Part shown: positions 5,887 to 12,440 of the stretch, piece after piece
Numbering within the stretch: position 1 is the first letter of the stretch
Layout: each line of letters starts with the position of its first letter
Assembly: GCA_937915285.1 (NCBI GenBank)
Contig: CALDNG010000276.1
Span: 1 to 12,440 of the forward strand
From: an uncultured Desulfomonile sp.
GTDB taxonomy: Bacteria; Desulfobacterota; Desulfomonilia; Desulfomonilales; Desulfomonilaceae
Length of the DNA stretch: 12,440 nt
Reading direction: 5' to 3'
Position numbers and translations under genes: made by a program
Notes under the pieces: generated by a model
What the model saw: the letters and a program-made list of their open reading frames with translations, nothing else
Databases searched by the model: none
What the model was told of the DNA's origin: nothing

Positions 5887-7374
5887 GTGAATGATTTGTC
5901 GCTTGGAAAAATTGTCGAGCAGCTTGATGCGGCTCACAGGGACCTAGCTCGTCTTGCAGTTAATCAGGCTCAAGGCTTCCCGTCCGCCCTTGGTGTGGGT
6001 GATATACTCAAGTCTCGTCCGCTTTTACTCAAGCAAAAAACTATTGATTATCTGAAGAGAATGATGGAACAGGCGTCCAACCAGGACATAGGAAACCGTT
6101 CTGCCCGGGCTTTGTTCTCATGCATGGATCTGGCTATGGAGCAGCGAACGGCTTCTCTTGGGGACATGCTGAAATTCTACATGGAACACGGCAGAATGAA
6201 CATTGAGGATGAAAAGATCCCGGCCCTCGAGATCATTCCCTGGCTCCAAAAACAGAACAATCATCAAAAAAGGGACTTGATGAGGATTGATAGCACGATA
6301 TTCCTCAAGAAGGTTATTAATCCAATTCTCATGGCCATAACGGAACTAAACGTCAGAACAGTTACGGAAAAATTCGGATACAGTAGTTATTCCAGGTACT
6401 GTGAGGATAAAAAGCAGACAAATTTTGATGATTGGTCAGAGGCTTGCAAGGCTTTTCTTGATCAGACTAGGGATGAATATTTCAGACAGATGACACCATG
6501 GGTTGAAGAGACGCTCATGCAACCCTTCCGGAACATCAATCGTTATCACGCCCTGAGGCTTCTCAACATAGATCAGTTTGATCAATTCTTTCAGAATATC
6601 GGGGTTCTGGCTCCTGCGAAAGAGACATTTCAGGCTTTGGGCTTCAACTTGTTTGATAACCCGAACGTCTTTTTTGAGACCGAGGTTTCGCCGCTCAAGA
6701 GTTTCGACGCCATTTGTATAGGCATAGACGTGCCTGGAGAAATTCATGTGATCATGAACCCGGTGGGAGGTCTGCTTGACATGGAGACCCTGCTTCATGA
6801 GACAGGGCACGCCGCGTTCCTGAGTAGCTTCTCGCCCGAGCTTGCCCTTGAATACAGAAGGTTCTACCGTTCGTCAGCGCTGGATGAGACTTTTGCCTTC
6901 CTGTTCATGGAATTGGCTGAGAATGAGGCCTGGCTTACCCGGGTAGCAAAAATGGATCATGCTGATGCGCAATTCCTGTCGAAGAGGTGCGCTACTAAAA
7001 GATTTTGTCTCATCAGGCGTTACATTGGAAAATTTCTGGCCGAAAAGGAATATTTCGATGGACAGGATCTAAAAAACTCTGCCAGTTATTCTTGTTATAT
7101 GGAACAGGCTACAGGTTTTGAACACGAGCCTGAAGGTTACCTGATGGATATGGAAACGGACTTTTACTCCCTGGACTACGTCATGGCGTGGTCTGGCGCA
7201 GCCATCCTCAGGAAGAAACTCGAGGCGGACTACGGCGAGGAATGGTTTGTAAAACCTTCAGCCGGTTCTTTCTTGCGTGAAATTGCATCCTCGGGACGAA
7301 AACCTTCCCTGCCTGAAGTTTTAGAAAAATATTGTTCCAGTAAATTGACTTTGCCAGCCTTTGATATTAACTAA
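5887..7374 (+). CDS. M3-like zinc metallopeptidase (compact oligoendopeptidase-type)
   Basis: Predicted cytoplasmic gluzincin that cleaves oligopeptides. The zinc site is H304-E305-T-G-H308, with the likely third ligand Glu334 in LDETFAF, 25 residues after the second histidine, a spacing that fits family M3. Before it, GEIHVIMNPVGGLLDMETLL is the strand and helix that usually precede the motif, and towards the C-terminus YVMAWSGAAILRKKL followed by GEEWF resembles the closing helices of M3 enzymes. At 495 residues it is shorter than thimet-type and PepF enzymes (about 600-700). No signal peptide is seen. The GTG start has only a weak AGAAGA 14 nt upstream; a stop codon at 5866-5868 limits upstream extension. 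Related M2/M32 families are possible but fit less well. Its substrate is unknown. Confidence 0.85.
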   Translation: MNDLSLGKIVEQLDAAHRDLARLAVNQAQGFPSALGVGDILKSRPLLLKQKTIDYLKRMMEQASNQDIGNRSARALFSCMDLAMEQRTASLGDMLKFYMEHGRMNIEDEKIPALEIIPWLQKQNNHQKRDLMRIDSTIFLKKVINPILMAITELNVRTVTEKFGYSSYSRYCEDKKQTNFDDWSEACKAFLDQTRDEYFRQMTPWVEETLMQPFRNINRYHALRLLNIDQFDQFFQNIGVLAPAKETFQALGFNLFDNPNVFFETEVSPLKSFDAICIGIDVPGEIHVIMNPVGGLLDMETLLHETGHAAFLSSFSPELALEYRRFYRSSALDETFAFLFMELAENEAWLTRVAKMDHADAQFLSKRCATKRFCLIRRYIGKFLAEKEYFDGQDLKNSASYSCYMEQATGFEHEPEGYLMDMETDFYSLDYVMAWSGAAILRKKLEADYGEEWFVKPSAGSFLREIASSGRKPSLPEVLEKYCSSKLTLPAFDIN

Positions 7375-7405
7375 CTGGAAGACTAGCCACGGAACAGGAG
7401 TAATG

Positions 7406-7475
7406 ACAGGTCTGTGCATCAGACGTCTTGTTGGAATGGCGCCTCATGCGCAAAGTGACCCCACTATAGACCTGT
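7406..7475 (+). promoter_or_regulatory. Candidate structured leader upstream of metX
   Basis: ACAGGTCT (7406-7413) and AGACCTGT (7468-7475) are exact 8-nt inverted repeats enclosing 54 nt that hold further stems: GCGC-CTCAT-GCGC and GTG-ACCC-CAC. The left arm overlaps a competing hairpin, GTCTG-TGCAT-CAGAC (7410-7424), so the two pairings cannot form together. Mutually exclusive pairings some 55 nt before a methionine-biosynthesis gene are suggestive of a riboswitch-like leader. I do not see the conserved cores of SAM-I or SAM-II riboswitches. The function is inference. Confidence 0.4.
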
Positions 7476-7530
7476 AGGGTTTACCGCCTTAACTTGGTTA
7501 TCATCAAACAATCAGGGATTTCTAAAAAAC

Positions 7531-8694
7531 ATGGTGGACGGGTGCTCCAACAGCCAGACGACGTCGAAACTTTACGCCGAATTTGATGGCATAGAGTTGG
7601 ACTCCGGCGTATTCCTGGGCCCGCTGACTGTTGCCTATGAGACATACGGTCGGTTGTCTGCGTCCAGGGACAATGCGGTTTTGGTTCTTCATGCCCTTTC
7701 TGGCGACGCACACGCTGCAGGGATTTCTGAAAATGGCAGACCCGGATGGTGGGATGGCATGATAGGTCCGGGTAAGGGCATCGATACCAACAGGTATTTT
7801 GTCATTTGTTCTAATTGTCTGGGAGGTTGCAAAGGCACAACAGGTCCGACCAGCATCAATCCGGCCACATCCAAACCCTATGGTCGCTCATTCCCCAGGA
7901 TCACAATTACCGACATGGTAAACGTTCAGGTCAAACTGATAGACAGGCTTGGCATCGAGAGTCTACATAGCGTTGTCGGTGGATCAATGGGTGGAATGCA
8001 GTCGCTTGACTGGGCCTCAAGATACCCTGACAGGGTCAAGTCCGCTATCGTGATAGCTGCCACCGCCAGGTTATCACCCCAGGGCATTGCCTTTAACTGG
8101 GTGGGAAGAAACGCAATTTATTCCGATCCAATAGGCGCCTGCGGACTGCCTGAGGTTAATTCAGATTCTGTCAGAATGGGACGTGGGCTTGCTGTGGCAA
8201 GGATGATAGGTCACATAACTTATCTTTCCGAAGAGATCATGGAAAGGAAGTTCGGGCGTAAACTCACTTTGAAGGACATGGACGGAACGACATACAGCCT
8301 TGGTGAGAATGAAATAGGCGGAGGCGAATTCGAGGTGGAATCTTATCTCCAGCATCAGGGCGCAAAGTTCATGGAAAGGTTTGACGAGGATTCATACATC
8401 ACAATCACAAAGGCCATTGATTATTTTGATCTGGAAAGTCAGTATGGAGACCTTATCAGCGCCTTCAAATCGGTAAACGCCAAAATGCTGGTTTTGTCCT
8501 TTACATCAGACTGGCTTTACCCGACTTCCATGTCTCTGGCCATAGTAAGATCACTTCAGGCTCTTAAAAAGGATGTTTCTTTTGTTGAGTTGGACATGCC
8601 GTATGGTCATGACTCCTTCCTTATCCCGGCGGCTATGCCGAAACTAACCCGAATAATGAGGGGCTTTTTAAACGGTGTCAAACACAGTAGTTGA
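7531..8694 (+). CDS. metX: Homoserine O-acyltransferase (MetX family)
   Basis: Alpha/beta-hydrolase-fold enzyme that acylates L-homoserine (classically from acetyl-CoA), the committed step toward methionine by transsulfuration or direct sulfhydrylation; cytoplasmic. At 387 residues it has the normal length. It contains GGCKGTTGPTSINP (about 99-112), the nucleophile elbow GGSMGG with Ser152, the catalytic Asp327 in SDWLYPT, and His360 in YGHDSFL, so the triad is complete. Sequence alone cannot settle acetyl versus succinyl donor specificity. The ATG has AGGGA 12 nt upstream, a rather long spacing. Its 3' end overlaps metW by 20 nt. A structured leader candidate precedes it. Confidence 0.96.
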   Translation: MVDGCSNSQTTSKLYAEFDGIELDSGVFLGPLTVAYETYGRLSASRDNAVLVLHALSGDAHAAGISENGRPGWWDGMIGPGKGIDTNRYFVICSNCLGGCKGTTGPTSINPATSKPYGRSFPRITITDMVNVQVKLIDRLGIESLHSVVGGSMGGMQSLDWASRYPDRVKSAIVIAATARLSPQGIAFNWVGRNAIYSDPIGACGLPEVNSDSVRMGRGLAVARMIGHITYLSEEIMERKFGRKLTLKDMDGTTYSLGENEIGGGEFEVESYLQHQGAKFMERFDEDSYITITKAIDYFDLESQYGDLISAFKSVNAKMLVLSFTSDWLYPTSMSLAIVRSLQALKKDVSFVELDMPYGHDSFLIPAAMPKLTRIMRGFLNGVKHSS

Positions 8695-9304
8695 AATACG
8701 CACGCCGTTTCACGAGTTCGAGGCAGGCTTCAACGTAATCATAGAATTGATCACGCCTGGAACACGGGTTCTGGACCTTGGGTGCGGAACGGGAACTCTC
8801 CTGTCACGCCTTCGTGATGAAAAGGATGTTGAAGGATGTGGTGTAGAGGTAGATCAGGAGAAGGTGATCCGTAGCATTGAAAGAGGCATAAGGGTGATGA
8901 CCCTTGACCTTGATCAAGGATTGGAGGGATTTCCGGACCTTAGCTATGAATACGTTGTACTTAGCAGAACACTTCAGCAGCTCATGAATCCCGAGGCCCT
9001 GGTAAAGGAAATGCTGAGGGTTGGCTCAAAGTCCATAATTACCTTCCCGAATTTCGGGCACTGGAAACTGATGTTTGAATACGTCGTGTCGGGTAGAACA
9101 CCGATTTCCGGGACGCACCCGCACCCATGGTACAACACTCCCGACATCCATCGTCTGACCATAGAGGATTTCAGGAGTTTTGTCAGACAGATAGGCGCAA
9201 AGATAGAAAAGGAAATATTTATTCTGAATGACCGTCCCCGCAAAGAGATGTTCTGGCCGAATCGCAGAGCTGAATGGGGGTGCTGCCTGATCTCAGCCTA
9301 TTAA
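8675..9304 (+). CDS. metW: MetW, methyltransferase-like partner of MetX
   Basis: A 209-residue class I SAM-dependent methyltransferase-like protein, the normal length for MetW. SAM-binding motif I is VLDLGCGTG at residues 32-40; FPNFGHWK and HPWYNTPDIHRLT further on are typical of MetW. The protein occurs beside metX in many proteobacteria and is thought to support MetX activity; its own methylation reaction is not established. The GTG start lies inside the end of metX, 20 nt of overlap, with GAGGGG 10 nt upstream, so translation is probably coupled and the two are one operon. It ends 228 nt before hisS, which has its own promoter. Confidence 0.94.
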   Translation: MSNTVVEIRTPFHEFEAGFNVIIELITPGTRVLDLGCGTGTLLSRLRDEKDVEGCGVEVDQEKVIRSIERGIRVMTLDLDQGLEGFPDLSYEYVVLSRTLQQLMNPEALVKEMLRVGSKSIITFPNFGHWKLMFEYVVSGRTPISGTHPHPWYNTPDIHRLTIEDFRSFVRQIGAKIEKEIFILNDRPRKEMFWPNRRAEWGCCLISAY

Positions 9305-9454
9305 AATGTCGGCCACGCATTCACATTTCCCTGTCAGACTACTTCGCAGTAGAAAATAGCCCTCAACTGATCTGATTATTGTTCCTTGGAACTCATTTTT
9401 CGCGGTAAACCCATTCACCCAAAATATGGAGACAAATTGCGTTCAAAACTCTTC

Positions 9455-9484
9455 TTGACCACAGGCGACTTTTAAGAGTATGCT
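9455..9484 (+). promoter_or_regulatory. Promoter for hisS-aspS
   Basis: TTGACC (9455-9460), an 18-nt spacer and TATGCT (9479-9484) form a good sigma-70-type promoter in the 228-nt metW-hisS gap. The start would lie near 9491, giving a short leader of about 40 nt before the hisS ATG. This makes the synthetase pair separable from metXW. I saw no clear intrinsic terminator after metW; the short CTACT-TCGC-AGTAG hairpin in the gap has no T-run. Confidence 0.65.
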
Positions 9485-9532
9485 TAGGAGTTTGTATTAC
9501 AGTAAAAACGCGGCATTTGAGGACCGCTGGTC

Positions 9533-10786
9533 ATGATAACATTAGTAAAAGGTTTTCACGATATACTGCCTGACGACGGGGCAAAGTGGTCTTTTGTCAC
9601 AGAGTCTGCGCGTTCGGTTTTGAAAAGGTTTGGATTCAGGGAGATTGTGACCCCGATAATGGAGAAGACCGAACTTTTTGTGAGGGGCATCGGACAGGTC
9701 ACAGACATTGTTGAAAAAGAGATGTACACGTTTGAGGACCTGGGGGGAGAAACCCTTAGCCTACGACCGGAGGCTACGGCCGGGATACTTAGATCAGTGG
9801 TTGAGCACTCCCTGCTGAAAAAAGAGTCACTTCTCAAACTTTTTACAGTCGGACCGATGTTCAGAAGAGAAAGACCTTCTAAAGGACGCTACCGGCAATT
9901 CTTCCAGCTAAATGCAGAGGTTTTGGGCGACGATGATCCTCTCACAGATTCAGAGGTTATAGCCTGTGCGTGTTCCATTCTTGGGGCCATTGGCTCGAGT
10001 GGTCTTTTTGTTGAATTAAACTCGGTGGGATGCAAGAGATGCCGGGCAATCTACAGGGGAGAACTGACGGCGTTCCTCCAGCGACACTTTGAAAACCTTT
10101 GCGGCGATTGTCAAAGACGCATGCAAACAAATCCCATGCGCTCTTTGGACTGCAAGGTTGCGGATTGCGCCCAGATAATGGCTTCTGCTCCCATGATCGT
10201 CAATTTCCTCGATGATCCGTGCAAAGAGCATTTTGACGGGGTTCGCAGGGGCTTGGATATTCTCAACATACCGTACAGACTGGAACCGGGTATGGTACGG
10301 GGTCTTGATTATTATTCCCGTACCGCATTTGAGATAATAGACAACGATTTGGGACACTCCAAGGCCGTGGGAGGCGGAGGCCGTTACGACAGCCTTCTGG
10401 CAGAACTCGGCGGTCCTGATGTTTCAGGCATTGGTTTTGCCATAGGCATAGAAAGACTCCTGATGAGCCTTAAGGATGAAGATGACAGGTTTGCCAGGAA
10501 GGTGGATCTGTACGTGGCTGCCCTTGGGGACCAATCATGGGAAGTGTGCTACAGGTTGACCAACGCTTTGAGGAATTCCGGTTTCAGTGTTGAAACCAGG
10601 TATTCGTCTTCCAGTCTCAAGTCACATATGAAGCAGGCTGACAGAGTTGGGGCCGGCAAAACGTTGATGATTGGGTCAGATGAGCTGTCGAGCAATTCAG
10701 TTACCGTCAGGGACATGTTCTCCAAGCAACAGGTCACTGTAGATATTGACAACATCATAAAATTTCTTCGAGGAGACGGGGATTGA
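9533..10786 (+). CDS. hisS: Histidyl-tRNA synthetase
   Basis: Class II synthetase charging tRNA(His); cytoplasmic homodimer. At 417 residues it is full length. It opens with KGFHDILPDD, has motif 2 at about 109-123 (MFRRERPSKGRYRQF), the histidine-binding signatures RGLDYYSRTAFE (256-267) and GGGGRYDSL (280-288), motif 3 in SGIGFAIGIERLL (298-310), and a C-terminal anticodon-binding domain from about 325. An insertion carries Cys167, 170, 190, 193, 207 and 212, a cysteine-rich region seen in one bacterial HisRS subtype that may bind metal. GAGGA lies 9 nt before the ATG. The stop overlaps the aspS start. Confidence 0.98.
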   Translation: MITLVKGFHDILPDDGAKWSFVTESARSVLKRFGFREIVTPIMEKTELFVRGIGQVTDIVEKEMYTFEDLGGETLSLRPEATAGILRSVVEHSLLKKESLLKLFTVGPMFRRERPSKGRYRQFFQLNAEVLGDDDPLTDSEVIACACSILGAIGSSGLFVELNSVGCKRCRAIYRGELTAFLQRHFENLCGDCQRRMQTNPMRSLDCKVADCAQIMASAPMIVNFLDDPCKEHFDGVRRGLDILNIPYRLEPGMVRGLDYYSRTAFEIIDNDLGHSKAVGGGGRYDSLLAELGGPDVSGIGFAIGIERLLMSLKDEDDRFARKVDLYVAALGDQSWEVCYRLTNALRNSGFSVETRYSSSSLKSHMKQADRVGAGKTLMIGSDELSSNSVTVRDMFSKQQVTVDIDNIIKFLRGDGD

Positions 10787-12440
10787 AACTAGACTCTATG
10801 GAGGGCTGGGAGAGAAGCGCCCTTTCAACCGACCTTTCGATTGGTGATATTGGCAGGGAAGTCGTATTGATGGGCTGGGTTTTGAGGCGCAGGGACCATG
10901 GCGGAGTCATATTCGTTGACTTGCGTGACAGGAAAGGGCTGGTTCAGGTTGTTTTTAATCCGGAATTCAACGAACTGGCTCACGAGAAAGCGCATGTCCT
11001 CAGAGCGGAGTGGGTGATTGCAGTTAGAGGCGTCGTTTTCAAAAGGCCCCCAGATAGTGAGAACCCGGACCTGGCAACCGGCATGATAGAAGTATTTGTG
11101 AGAGAACTCAAAATTCTGAACTCTTCGGACGCCCCACCATTCCCACTTGATGATCCTTCACCGATCAATGACGCAGTCAAATACAAATACCGTTACCTGG
11201 ACCTTAGAAGGCTGGTAGGCCCCAGAGAGAATCTACTTTTCAGAAACAGGTTGACCAATACCATCAGGGGATTTCTCGGTTCCGAGGATTTCATCGACAT
11301 AGAAACGCCGTTTCTCACAACAAGCACACCTGAAGGCGCTAGGGATTATCTTGTGCCGAGCAGGGTATCAGTTGGCAGCTTTTATGCCCTTCCACAGTCA
11401 CCTCAAATTTTCAAGCAGTTGCTGATGGTTGCAGGTTTCGAACGCTATTATCAAATAGTCAGATGTTTCAGGGACGAGGATTTGAGGGCTGACAGACAGC
11501 CAGAATTTACCCAGCTTGATATTGAAACATCATTCATTGAAGAAAGCCGGCTTTTCGACATTATTGAGAGAATGATGGCGCTTAGTTTCAAAGACCTGTT
11601 GGGAATTACCCTGCCATTACCTTTTGATCGACTGCCTTACAACGAAGCCATGAGCCGGTACGGCCTGGACAAGCCAGACCTGCGTTTCGGAATGGAACTG
11701 GTGGAACTGTCGGATATCTTGGTGGAGTCTCAGTTTGCAGTCTTCAGAAAACCCATCGAGTCAGGTGGAATTGTAAAGGCCATTAAAGTTGAAAATGGAG
11801 AAAGGCTCTCCCGTAAGGATCTCGACGATCTAAGGGACTTCGCTGCAGTTTACGGAGGCAAAGGCGTCGCTTACACCAGGATTAAGGAAGGATATGAATG
11901 GCAATCGCCCATCGCCAAATTTCTTTCAGAAGATGAGCGTTCGAGAATTGTTGCAAAAACAAAGGCTTCTGTGGGTGATGTTATCCTGTTCGCTGCTGAT
12001 ACTTTCAAGATAGTGAACGATGTTCTGGGTAATTTGAGAAACTTTTTGGCTGGCAAGCTTGGTGAAATCCCTCAGGACACCTTTAAGTTTTCATGGATCA
12101 CCGAGTTCCCAATGTTTGAATACGACGAGGACGAAAAGCGTTTTACTGCAATGCATCATCCTTTTACTTCTCCGGTAATGAGCGATCTCGAATTACTGAA
12201 AACAGATCCGGGCAAAGTTAGGGCGCGCGCCTACGATCTGGTCCTCAATGGATCTGAAATTGGTGGCGGAAGCATGAGGATATATCGATCTGATATTCAG
12301 AAGCTTGTTTTCGCGGCTCTAGGGATCGACGAGGGTCAGGCGGAAGAAAAATTCGGATTTCTGTTGGACGCCCTGAAATTTGGAGCGCCACCTCACGGAG
12401 GCATCGCCTTTGGCATCGACAGGATGGCTGCCATACTTAC
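10783..12440 (+). CDS. aspS: Aspartyl-tRNA synthetase, predicted non-discriminating (partial, 3' end cut)
   Basis: Class II synthetase charging tRNA(Asp). I read 552 codons without a stop; bacterial AspRS is about 590 residues, so roughly 40 are missing at the right edge. It has an N-terminal OB-fold anticodon domain (GWVLRRRDHGGVIFVDLRDR), motif 2 in RCFRDEDLRADRQPEF from residue 227, a GAD insertion domain, and motif 3 in HGGIAFGIDRM from His538. His39 in RRRDHGGVIF replaces the Leu of discriminating enzymes such as E. coli, which suggests this enzyme also makes Asp-tRNA(Asn) for GatCAB. The chosen TTG start (10783) overlaps the hisS stop as TTGA and has AGGAG 7 nt upstream; an ATG at 10798 would be too far from that site. 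Confidence 0.95.
   Translation, partial: MKLDSMEGWERSALSTDLSIGDIGREVVLMGWVLRRRDHGGVIFVDLRDRKGLVQVVFNPEFNELAHEKAHVLRAEWVIAVRGVVFKRPPDSENPDLATGMIEVFVRELKILNSSDAPPFPLDDPSPINDAVKYKYRYLDLRRLVGPRENLLFRNRLTNTIRGFLGSEDFIDIETPFLTTSTPEGARDYLVPSRVSVGSFYALPQSPQIFKQLLMVAGFERYYQIVRCFRDEDLRADRQPEFTQLDIETSFIEESRLFDIIERMMALSFKDLLGITLPLPFDRLPYNEAMSRYGLDKPDLRFGMELVELSDILVESQFAVFRKPIESGGIVKAIKVENGERLSRKDLDDLRDFAAVYGGKGVAYTRIKEGYEWQSPIAKFLSEDERSRIVAKTKASVGDVILFAADTFKIVNDVLGNLRNFLAGKLGEIPQDTFKFSWITEFPMFEYDEDEKRFTAMHHPFTSPVMSDLELLKTDPGKVRARAYDLVLNGSEIGGGSMRIYRSDIQKLVFAALGIDEGQAEEKFGFLLDALKFGAPPHGGIAFGIDRMAAIL

Noticed and set aside
7375..7530. Known SAM riboswitch before metX
   Set aside because: I could not find the conserved SAM-I or SAM-II core sequences; only an unclassified fold remains.
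9335..9360. CTACT-TCGC-AGTAG hairpin after metW as a terminator
   Set aside because: The stem is only 5 bp and no T-run follows on the plus strand.

Overview
This window looks like a core-genome stretch of a bacterium, most plausibly from the Desulfobacterota/Deltaproteobacteria or a nearby proteobacterial lineage. The guess rests on the metX-metW pair, the cysteine-rich HisRS and PheRS-alpha subtypes, an AspRS of the predicted non-discriminating type, and moderate GC. It is inference from family resemblance, not a database result. I see no insertion sequence, prophage, CRISPR array, rRNA or tRNA gene.

Left half, minus strand (reading right to left): rpmI (L35), rplT (L20), pheS and pheT (PheRS alpha and beta), then the first codons of another gene running off the left edge. 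Upstream of rpmI there is a good promoter and a structured leader of about 270 nt. infC, which usually sits directly upstream of rpmI, is absent. A strong intrinsic terminator lies between rplT and pheS, so the ribosomal-protein and synthetase halves are separable, and pheST may depend on readthrough or attenuation.

Middle, about 4830-5500: a divergent intergenic region of nearly 1 kb between rpmI and the first plus-strand gene. It holds back-to-back promoters, several inverted repeats, and two tiny overlapping reading frames of doubtful status. It may encode a small RNA or small peptides.

Right half, plus strand: a 62-residue four-cysteine protein (TTG start with a strong Shine-Dalgarno), a compact M3-like zinc peptidase, metX-metW (overlapping; methionine biosynthesis from homoserine), and hisS-aspS behind their own promoter with TTG/TGA coupling. 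aspS is cut by the right edge. The window thus carries three class II synthetases, two ribosomal proteins and the first committed step toward methionine, all protein-synthesis functions.

The points most worth a second look are non-coding: a possible switch-like fold in front of metX, the rpmI leader and the rpmI-rplT hairpin as candidate L20 autoregulatory sites, and the terminator ahead of pheST. I found no convincing evidence for an exotic multi-gene system.
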